Notes under the pieces: generated by a model
What the model was told of the DNA's origin: nothing
The model's database searches: none
What the model saw: only the letters and a program-made list of their open reading frames with translations
Position numbers and translations under genes: made by a program
In this document: piece by piece, positions 9,501-16,014 of the stretch
Layout of the letters: each line of letters begins with the position of its first letter
Position numbering within the stretch: the stretch's first letter is position 1
Assembly (NCBI GenBank): GCA_900545185.1
Contig: UQYH01000042.1
Location: 1 to 17,949, forward strand
Length of the DNA: 17,949 bases
Source of the DNA: an uncultured Eubacteriales bacterium
GTDB lineage: Bacteria; Bacillota; Clostridia; UBA1381; UBA9506
Reading direction: 5' to 3'

Positions 9501-9721
9501 CGATAGGGATGACCGCAGAAGAACTGTTTCGTAGGACAGATGTTTTCGATTTAAATAAATTCAGAATCTATAGTTATCATCAAAGAACCGGCGTGAGTGT
9601 GGAAACCGCATCGTATTTGGATGGCATGGTTTACGAAGCGAATCCGCATGCAAGGCTTATGGTGATTAATGACAGAAACGGCGGAAATCAAATGATTGTC
9701 TGTTACCAATTGAATGAGTAA
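6542..9721 (+). CDS. Exported F5/8C plus degenerate SLH-domain protein
   Basis: The protein has 1059 residues and a GTG start. A signal peptide (KTKILSLLLCVILVLAVCP, cleavage near VFA) leads into an F5/8C domain at about 29-168 (NIALGKPTKESS, SNVVDGNVISEWMS, EWFIIDLQQEYRIAKIRV, YRYFRYMAT). Residues about 183-333 are SLH-like but degenerate: ITRAEAVRLLMQF, SFVDVGLDNPYLGEIETAY, GRFRPNEYISKNAFLKLLL. The remaining 700 or so residues are beta-rich and not recognised beyond resemblance to long tails of other clostridial SLH proteins. They include a DNDNDGQVE motif near residue 500 that resembles a calcium-binding DxDxDG loop, though it is solitary. It probably binds glycans at the cell surface, with the SLH-like part placing it on the wall or S-layer. 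It lies 20 bases after the SLH anchor gene and 53 bases before the next start. Confidence 0.85.
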   Translation: MKTKILSLLLCVILVLAVCPAVFALKASSENIALGKPTKESSVYMGYDFYKASNVVDGNVISEWMSNIGATPEWFIIDLQQEYRIAKIRVAGRWNMLNTEGMRNFELQLSNDPNFYEYETVHVQGQEEFAYHTWLEVNVTSKQTYRYFRYMATMVDCRGIGEVEIYSSNAREPDPYAKYEQEDYLKGLKVLEQIGIVNLDNFVGESVITRAEAVRLLMQFRVGETTADTSSFVDVGLDNPYLGEIETAYQLGWLSMPEDGRFRPNEYISKNAFLKLLLHSIDYGALIEKHGEYPGSVNWLAKELRLMKNLSIEEDRVVLCGEMVIMMYNALCAPYLQPTVESDWVIYKESETVLEQRYGLAEYSGVVTANQYSDLSTGRPTGIGSVTIDGETYYDRNNTVQDYLGKTVDFFVDTISGDIVTAEPSKSNKVTEFSGKNISSDQKALNGGKITAEPEDGGKITVVLKKGFTVLHTGIADNTYTIDTFKSRYAQIAAIDNDNDGQVEVLCVKDYASTTVSSAHTDVTGVTTVQGDNGKTYRITAAKDYRCSVISESGTFEPTVIESGDVISISQSPDGRGTEVLISQSGEVNGVLEELIKAEDKISIGGMIYDLNKGYWEARNDGANSADTLTVGQSYRVVCNWFGEVVAVYMQQDDIYEYAYLINKDAGRGVCPEVLIKILSVSGNIKILPVADKVIVDGKQYSRNELSKKLKENSGLLPQDVVKIRINENRVREIDTAVWNLANGEDEHTLSKRVYQGDVRWSYWHEVLYIMEKHTMEARYDSNVPIFEVPVYTEADGSKTVAEDKEGLFKVTRDPKNIVSGSNEEVTGIIAGYDVNMTTKETKAFLRYVDAGGGGTLYDDASAMVVGRISNKLDENGDVRLCLVGYTSTGKTEFFLNEEMIPRDLGGKLPEGGDIYQYHANKDLGEIDMMRKVFDLSEDLNKLGSTGDALFYTLGIIGTSFSGNFRANLCVVLEKNKDLLSVVNGVPIGMTAEELFRRTDVFDLNKFRIYSYHQRTGVSVETASYLDGMVYEANPHARLMVINDRNGGNQMIVCYQLNE

Positions 9722-9760
9722 CCTATAGCTGGAGAAACATACTCTTAGCTAAAATAAAAG

Positions 9761-9767
9761 AGGAGGG
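9761..9767 (+). promoter_or_regulatory. Ribosome binding site supporting the start at 9775
   Basis: AGGAGGG ends 7 bases before ATG 9775. The later in-frame ATG at 9795 has no comparable site. The natural start is therefore 9775, which makes the A-run frameshift just after it significant. Confidence 0.8.
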
Positions 9768-9774
9768 TAATCAC

Positions 9775-12203
9775 ATGAAAAAAGATTTGTTGGGATGATT
9801 TTAGCGGTTGCAATGCTTGGGGCACCCCTGCCGCAAAAGGCTTTGGCGGTGAGTCAGAAAGTGAATGTTGCGCTCGGCAGACATGCATGGATGTCTACCG
9901 ATTGTGGTGCGGCCTATTCGGCCGACAAAGCTGTGGACGGCAGTGACTCCACATATTGTGCAAATGGAGCACCTCCGACAGATGGCAGTCCGGTCTTTTT
10001 TGCCATTGATCTAGGCGCGCCGTATTTGTTGGAAGAAATTAAAGTAATAGGTCGAAATCAAACTTGGGGCAATGGTTTTGTAGAGCAGAGAGATTTTCAG
10101 ATTGAGTTGTCTAACGATGCAGAATTTGGCGAAGTTACGGTTGTTTCCGGATTTGATGAGAACAGACAAGACTATACGGATTCTAAAACATTTGCGGTGA
10201 ACGAAACGGAGGAATACCGCTACGTTCGTTTTCTAAAGGATATGTCAATGGATGAAGGCTCATCAAAATACAACATTGGTTTTGTCGAGGTTGAGGTATA
10301 TACCACTTTAAACCTACGCAATGTGGCAAAAAATAAAATTACAACGGTTTCTTCCTATGCAAACGGTGTAGAGGGTCCGGGCAATGTAACGGACGGTGAC
10401 TATACGAATTGCTTTGCAAATGGTGCACCGCCGGCGACAGGTCCGGTGTTTGCGACAATTAATCTCGAAAAACCCTATACAATTGACGAAATTTGGATGT
10501 GCGGACGTAATCAGAATTGGGGCAACGGCTTGGTAGAACAGATGGATTTTAAAATTCAGTTATCCAATGATGCCAATTTTGCAGCAGCATCCACGGTGGA
10601 TATAACAGACTTTGATAAATATGCGGGTCAAGAAAAGGCATACGTATCGTTTGCGAGAGAGGTTGTTACTACGGATGTAAAATATCAATATATTCGCTTT
10701 TTAAAGAACATGGATGACTCTGTGGCCTCTAGATATAACATCGGTTTTAAAGAGGTTTTAATCATGTCACCGGATCAGGAAACAACAGCTCCCGATCCGA
10801 CAGACCCCGACCCGGGGGATCCGAGTGCGGCGGACTATAATGGACCGCTCTACAATGTAGCATATGGCAAGGAAGCGTGGGCAGGCAGTTGGTATAGCGT
10901 AGGGGAGGATAAAAGATCTCCTTCGAAGGCGATTGACGGTGACTGGAGAACCGGTTATCTTAACGGCGGAGCATATTCTGATACCGGGTATCAATACATT
11001 ACCGTTGACCTCGGCCAAGCGTATAAAGTTAACAAACTTCGCTTCTGCGGACGTGATGTTGACGAATGGGAACAGAAGAATTTTAAAATTCAGCTTTCCA
11101 ATGATAAAACCTTTAACGATGCAACCTGCACCACGGATGTTACTCAATTTACAGACTATCAAACAGCATATCACGGCTGGACAGAAATTCAGGTTTCCAA
11201 GCTAAACCGTTATCGTTACATTCGTTTTGTAAAAGATTGGAATATAACTGACGGGACACGATGGAGCCTGTGCTTAAATGAACTGCTTGTTCTTTCACCG
11301 GATAAGCCGCAGATTGCTGCAACCTTAATCAGCGAGGGGAAACCGGTTACACATGAAAATGAATATACAGATCAGGATCGCGGTCAGTATGCGGTAGACG
11401 GAGATCCCAATACAGATTGGTTCTCCGGCGACAGCAACTCCGCCAATATGAGTTACCCGTATTATAACTGGCTGCAGGTTGACCTTGGAGAGAACTACGA
11501 GGATTATGATATTACAAATGTGCGGTTTAATATTTCGGATAGAGATTGGGCAAAGGGAGCCGGTATCAGATATGCCGGAAAGAAAACACGTATTCTTCTT
11601 TCCAATGACCCATCATTTGACGAAACTATAGACTGGAATGTCCTGCAAATTTATAACAACACAACAACTGCGGAGGATAATACTGCAGTTCCCTATATTA
11701 ATGATGTTTATTTGGCAGACGGCGGTCTTGTATACAGCTATGACGGTTCACAGATAGTATCCGAGCGTGTGCCGCTGATAGATGAGGTTAATAGCTATCG
11801 TTATATCCGTGTGGAAAGTTATGAGAGAATCTGCATATGGGAACTACAGGTTTATGCGAGAAATTTGACGCAATCACTCCCGGCACCGTCACTGGGCTTC
11901 TATTCCGATGAGAATTGCACTTTTTCCATTGGAAGAACAATCCCGGAAAACGGAAAGTTTTATATTAAATTAAACGGTGTCAACTATGATAATAATCAAA
12001 ATCGCATTTTTGATGTCTATGTGGCAAAAAGAAGTCGTACAGGGGCGTTAGATGAGCTTCAGCATTTCGAGTTTGGCGTAGGTGCATGGTTGGTGGAAAG
12101 TAAAACCTTTGAGGTTAATGCAACCAAAGGCCTACAATATGATATTTATCTTTGGGAACGCGGTACGCTTAAACCCATTGTATCAAAAGCAGATATGCAA
12201 TAA
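9775..12203 (+). CDS. Secreted protein with four F5/8C modules, frameshifted in an A-run at codons 2-3
   Basis: From ATG 9775 the written sequence gives MKKDLLG and stops at TGA 9796-9798. Adding one A to the six-A run at 9778-9783 gives MKKRFVGMILAVAMLGAP, a proper signal peptide that continues in frame to 12203 (809 residues). As written, only ATG 9795 opens the long frame, and it lacks a ribosome binding site. Modules: F5/8C-1 (about 9858-10305), F5/8C-2 (10315-10770), a Pro/Asp linker PDPTDPDPGDP (10785-10830), F5/8C-3 (10850-11300), a longer F5/8C-4 (11315-11865), and a C-terminal beta domain (11870-12200). Each shows a VDGD-type turn, an (I/V)DLG-type strand and YRYIRF-like strands. Modules 1 and 2 are closely similar (ANGAPP, GRNQxWGNG, VEQxDF). 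No SLH, sortase or catalytic domain is visible. It likely binds repeated sugar ligands outside the cell. Confidence 0.85.
9778..9783 (+). repeat. Homopolymer A6 directly after the start codon of the four-module F5/8C gene
   Basis: Six A follow ATG 9775. Seven would connect the start codon to the 800-residue reading frame. Similar A-runs after a start codon are common in these genes (also six at 4836-4841 in the SLH gene, in frame there), so slippage, polymerase stuttering or sequencing error are all possible. Confidence 0.8.
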
Positions 12204-12210
12204 CCGATTT

Positions 12211-12243
12211 GATAAAGAGCGGCAAATGCTGCCGCTCTTTATC
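12211..12243. terminator. Perfect 14-bp stem-loop, terminator-like, between secreted and cytoplasmic gene blocks
   Basis: GATAAAGAGCGGCA at 12211-12224 pairs perfectly with TGCCGCTCTTTATC at 12230-12243 around a 5-base loop. It lies 7 bases after the four-module gene's stop, with a GC core and A/T-rich outer pairs, like a bidirectional intrinsic terminator. It begins with the same GATAAA as the hairpin at 4762. Only 37 bases lie between it and the next start, so the downstream enzymes probably depend on read-through or processed mRNA. Confidence 0.75.
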
Positions 12244-12280
12244 AACAGCACTTTTGAAGCTGCAACTGGGAGGAAAGAAA

Positions 12281-14152
12281 ATGGACAAAAAAAAATTAAA
12301 ACGCAAGGATAGCTTTTTCGGTCTTCATTTCGATTTTCATGCAAATGAGGAGAGTGTGGTCGGAGAGCGGGTAACACCCGAAATTTTTGAGCGATATATC
12401 ACAGAGGTACAGCCTGATTATATTCAGGTTGACTCCAAAGGACATGGCGGTTGGGCGAGCTATCCGAGCAAGCTGGGAAATCACCCCAAAATTAAGCAGG
12501 ATATTCTCCGAATGTACCGCGATATTACAGCTAAACACAACGTTGCATTGTATGTTCATTATTCAGGGGTTTGGGATATGCGTTATGTTAAAGAACATCC
12601 GCAATATGCCGTTGTGGATGAAAATGGAAATACCAGTGCCAATATGACAAGCTCCTTTGGCCCCTACATGGATGAACTTATGATTCCGCAGCTGATTGAA
12701 TTGTCTGATGATTATGGCATTGACGGCGTTTGGGTGGACGGCGATTGTTGGGCGGTTGAGCATGATTATTCGGTATTGGCAAAACCGTATCTGCCGCGCA
12801 ATCTAACTCTGTATCAGCATGGTGAAATCATGCGTGAGGCATTTAAGCGAAATCTCAAAAAATATGTAGATGCTCTGCATGAGCATAACCCTGATTTTCA
12901 GGTAGCAAGCAACTGGGCATACACCTCATATATGCCTGAGAAGGTGGATGTTAATGTTGATTTTCTGTCTGGTGACTATCCATATAATAACAGCATTCGC
13001 GTTGCGCGCTATGAGGGTAGGTGCATAAGCGCAAAGGGTAAGCCGTGGGATTTGATGGACTGGGGCTTTGATATTATTTCAAACTGCAATTACTATAAGA
13101 CTGCTGTTCAACTTAAGCAGGAGGCAGCTGTTGTGATTTCACTAGGTGGAGGCTTTCAGATTTACAATAATCAGAATCCGGATGGCAGCGTCAACGCTTA
13201 CCCGATCGCGCAGGCAAAAGAGACAGCGGAGTTTTGCCGCAAACGTCAAGTATATAATCATAAAAAAAGTCCAATTGGACAGGTTGGGGTTTATTATTCT
13301 GAAAAAGCGCGCTACAAAAACAGCAATATGTTTAATGCGGCAGGCTCCACTAATGCCATGATCGGTGTACTGGGCTGCATTTTAGACGCACAACATACGG
13401 CAGAAATCTTTTATGAATATCAAATGCATACAATGGAACGTTTTGACGCAGTTGTTTTTCCTGAGTGGGACAGAATCACAGCAGAGGAGAAACAAAATCT
13501 GCTCGGCTATGCAGAAAACGGCGGCAATCTTATTGTCATCGGTGCAAAGGCCTCGAAATTGTTTGAAGATGTTTTGCCGGTCGAATGGATTGAATATCAT
13601 GAAAAACAGAGAATTTACTTAATGCAGGATGGCATTTTGGGTGGCTTTGAAACAAATTTTTACGAAGCCGATGGTGTGGGAGTCAAATGCTATCGCTGGT
13701 TAGATGAAACCAGTGTATACTGCACGTCCATTGTTAAAGTTTCTTATGGAAAAGGCACGGTTACGGCTATGCTTTTTGATTTGGGCAGCTCATATTTTGA
13801 TTTGAGAAGTTTTGCACTTCGCAATTTGATGGATGATACTCTTTGCAGTCTTTATCAGCCTATGGTGCGTCTGAATCAGAAAAATATAGACATCACCATT
13901 CAAAAAGACGGTGAAAAGCGGATTATAAACCTCATTAACATAAACGGGGAGCATGCAGATGATCAAGTCTCGGTTTATGATTTCGTACCACCGGTGTATC
14001 ACTTAATGGTAAAAATTGATATGCAAAATAAATATAAAAAAATCACTATGCCACTTCACAGTGAGAATGCAGTAAAGTTCCGCATGAACGGAGACTACGC
14101 GGAGTTTGAGATTGACATTACCGATTTGCATGAAATTTTGGTGCTGGAGTAA
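12281..14152 (+). CDS. Cytoplasmic TIM-barrel glycoside hydrolase (GHL6/GH29/GH42-like, putative alpha-L-fucosidase type)
   Basis: The start is ATG 12281, with GGAGG at 12269-12273 and 7-base spacing; an upstream extension to 12209 would read through the terminator hairpin and is rejected. The product has 623 residues and no signal peptide. The barrel opens with FFGLHFDFHAN (12-22), then DYIQVDSKGHGGWASYPSK (46-64) and YVHYSGVWD. YGIDGVWVDGDCW (145-157) resembles the GH29 strand that carries the Asp nucleophile, making Asp153 a candidate. Residues about 325-480 look like the amidotransferase-like trimerization domain of GH42 enzymes (FDAVVFPEWD, ENGGNLIVIGA), and a beta-sandwich completes the C-terminus. 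Known relatives with this combination include hypothetical glycosyl hydrolase 6 and fucosidase or galactosidase-like enzymes. It should trim imported oligosaccharides; the sugar released is not certain. The next gene follows after 32 bases. Confidence 0.82.
   Translation: MDKKKLKRKDSFFGLHFDFHANEESVVGERVTPEIFERYITEVQPDYIQVDSKGHGGWASYPSKLGNHPKIKQDILRMYRDITAKHNVALYVHYSGVWDMRYVKEHPQYAVVDENGNTSANMTSSFGPYMDELMIPQLIELSDDYGIDGVWVDGDCWAVEHDYSVLAKPYLPRNLTLYQHGEIMREAFKRNLKKYVDALHEHNPDFQVASNWAYTSYMPEKVDVNVDFLSGDYPYNNSIRVARYEGRCISAKGKPWDLMDWGFDIISNCNYYKTAVQLKQEAAVVISLGGGFQIYNNQNPDGSVNAYPIAQAKETAEFCRKRQVYNHKKSPIGQVGVYYSEKARYKNSNMFNAAGSTNAMIGVLGCILDAQHTAEIFYEYQMHTMERFDAVVFPEWDRITAEEKQNLLGYAENGGNLIVIGAKASKLFEDVLPVEWIEYHEKQRIYLMQDGILGGFETNFYEADGVGVKCYRWLDETSVYCTSIVKVSYGKGTVTAMLFDLGSSYFDLRSFALRNLMDDTLCSLYQPMVRLNQKNIDITIQKDGEKRIINLININGEHADDQVSVYDFVPPVYHLMVKIDMQNKYKKITMPLHSENAVKFRMNGDYAEFEIDITDLHEILVLE
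12287..12295 (+). repeat. Homopolymer A9 at codons 3-5 of the TIM-barrel glycosidase
   Basis: Nine consecutive A encode Lys-Lys-Lys directly after Met-Asp. The gene is in frame as written. Loss or gain of one base would abort translation early, so the run is a potential slippage site at the level of replication or transcription. Confidence 0.85.
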
Positions 14153-14184
14153 CAGTGAATTAAAACGGAAGGGACGAGTTTATC

Positions 14185-16014
14185 ATGAATGAAGACCACG
14201 GCGGCTTACCGCAGAAATTTTTCGGCTGGAATACATGGGATACCGAGAGCGTATATTCCTTTGTATATCTCCCGTACGGTCTGGCGGTTCGGCTGTGCTT
14301 TAAGGACAGTTCAAGCGACAGAGTGTTCCGCAGCTTTCAAATCAGCCATAATAACGAGGCAGAAGCCAATGTCCGGCCAAAGGGACGTTCTCTTTACGGG
14401 GAATACATTGAAACAGAGCTTCGCCTGTTTCAAAATATTCTACGTATTCGTTTTGCATCAATAGGAAAACATTTTTTTCTGAATGTTCATCCTCTTGCGG
14501 CGGGACCGTGCCCCTTAATTGTAACGGTGGAAGTTGCTTTGCTGTGGGGACGCGAAGGTTTGATTGAAAAACGGGGTGATCTGCTGACTGCAAAATTTCC
14601 GGACGGCAATCGGTTTGTGATACACAGCACGGGCACAAAAACAATATTTCCGTATGCATTTTCCCATGTTCCGTATTTGGCATTTTTGCTTGATCAACCG
14701 ATTTTGGTATCCGATACAGAGTGCAGCAATTCAGAGATGGAAAATATTTTTTCTGCTGCATGTGACAAACAGGATCGAGCCATATGTGGCTTTGGTCAAA
14801 TGAAGCATGTTGCAGAAGCGATGAAAAGCACAATTGCGTGGGATACCATTTATGACCCCGAACGGTTTGGTATATGCACACCTGTCAGCAGGCGATGGAA
14901 TTTGGACTGGGGCGGCTATGTCCTGTTTGGATGGGACACTTGCTTTGGTGCGCTTATAGCCTCGGTGTTTGATACGGATTTGGCGCAGAGAAACATGGAG
15001 GCCATCTTATCTACAGAAATAGATGGATTTGTTCCGAATTTTACCAGTGCAAACGGAGATGTTTCGTTGGATCGTTCGCATCCGCCGGTTGGCTCTTATT
15101 GCACGCTTGAAATTTACAAAAGAAGCGGAGACCGCGCTTTTTTAGAGCAAACCTTTGAGCCATTGTTGCGTTGGAATCAGTGGTATTTTGCCAATCGAAA
15201 CAGTGGAAACGGATATTTGTGTTGGGGCAGCGGACACCATCCTTTTGTTCATGGAAAACCACTGGAAACCCACGCAATCCATACTTCTGTAGGGGCGAGC
15301 TTTGAAAGCGGCATGGATTTGCTGCCGATTTATGACGATATTCCGTTTGATGGTGAAAAGTCCATCATGTGTTTGGCGGATTTGGCTTTGATGGGAGAAT
15401 ATATTTTAGATTGCCGCTCGCTGGCAGAGATTGCGCGTATCTTGGGCAAAGCCGAAGAGGAGCAGAAGCTGATAGAATGTAAAAACACGGTGGAAAAAGC
15501 GGTGCTTTCGATGTGGTCTGAGGAAGCGGAAATGTTTTTAAATTTGCGTACAGACACGGGAGAACTTTCCAGAAGAATTGCGATAACCAATTTTCTTGCA
15601 TTGCTTGCCGATGGCGTAACCGATGAGCAAAAGGCAAAAATTGCAAAACGGTATTTTTATAATGAAGAGGAGTTTTTTGGTGAATACATGATGCCGGTAG
15701 TTTCCAAAAGAGATTTGGCATACGCACAGCAACTTGGATTTCGCGGGCGCATATGGCCGCCACTGAATTTTTTGGTATATCGTGCTTTACGCCATGCTAA
15801 AATGAATAAAGAATGCAGACTGCTTGCGGAAAAATCCGCTCGAATGATTGTTCGTGAATGGCGAGAATTTGGGCACGTTCACGAAAATTATCACGCTGTG
15901 ACCGGATATGGTTGTGGTGAAAATGCGAGTGAGTGTCTGTATCATTGGGGGGCTCTGCTCGGATATATTGCGTTGGAGGATTTCGATCAGGAGAACAGAA
16001 GGAGCGAATTATGA
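14185..16014 (+). CDS. GH63/MGH1-like (alpha/alpha)6-barrel glycoside hydrolase
   Basis: The product has 609 residues and no signal peptide, so it is probably cytoplasmic. The start at ATG 14185 has a GGAAGGGA site about 10 bases upstream. An N-terminal beta domain (about 1-190) precedes an (alpha/alpha)6 barrel. Landmarks are FGWDTCFGALIASV (Trp250-Asp251, the region holding the catalytic acid in GH63 relatives), SHPPVGSYCTLEIYKRSGD, ASFESGMDLLPIYDD, GRIWPPLNFLVYRAL (Trp524-Pro-Pro) and GHVHENYHAVTGYGCGENASE, in which Glu567 fits the catalytic base. These match GH63 and mannosylglycerate-hydrolase-like families, which remove terminal glucose or related alpha-linked sugars with inversion. The exact substrate is unknown. 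It follows the TIM-barrel enzyme by 32 bases and its TGA overlaps the next ATG by 4 bases, so the two products are probably made together. RNA-level regulation is not visible in the short spacer. Confidence 0.85.
   Translation: MNEDHGGLPQKFFGWNTWDTESVYSFVYLPYGLAVRLCFKDSSSDRVFRSFQISHNNEAEANVRPKGRSLYGEYIETELRLFQNILRIRFASIGKHFFLNVHPLAAGPCPLIVTVEVALLWGREGLIEKRGDLLTAKFPDGNRFVIHSTGTKTIFPYAFSHVPYLAFLLDQPILVSDTECSNSEMENIFSAACDKQDRAICGFGQMKHVAEAMKSTIAWDTIYDPERFGICTPVSRRWNLDWGGYVLFGWDTCFGALIASVFDTDLAQRNMEAILSTEIDGFVPNFTSANGDVSLDRSHPPVGSYCTLEIYKRSGDRAFLEQTFEPLLRWNQWYFANRNSGNGYLCWGSGHHPFVHGKPLETHAIHTSVGASFESGMDLLPIYDDIPFDGEKSIMCLADLALMGEYILDCRSLAEIARILGKAEEEQKLIECKNTVEKAVLSMWSEEAEMFLNLRTDTGELSRRIAITNFLALLADGVTDEQKAKIAKRYFYNEEEFFGEYMMPVVSKRDLAYAQQLGFRGRIWPPLNFLVYRALRHAKMNKECRLLAEKSARMIVREWREFGHVHENYHAVTGYGCGENASECLYHWGALLGYIALEDFDQENRRSEL
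15997..16004 (+). promoter_or_regulatory. Ribosome binding site fixing the start of the ARH-like gene at 16011
   Basis: AGAAGGAG ends 6 bases before ATG 16011. This start overlaps the upstream TGA (16012-16014) in the arrangement ATGA, typical of translational coupling, and removes an unlikely 26-residue extension from 15933. Confidence 0.85.

Noticed and set aside
12209..12280. N-terminal extension of the TIM-barrel glycosidase from 12209
   Set aside because: It would run through the perfect terminator-like hairpin and gives an unlikely Cys/Lys-rich sequence. GGAGG at 12269-12273 clearly points to ATG 12281.
15933..16010. Extension of the ARH-like gene upstream to 15933
   Set aside because: It overlaps the GH63-like coding sequence by 82 bases. 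The AGAAGGAG site and the ATGA overlap place the start at 16011, where the conserved family N-terminus begins.
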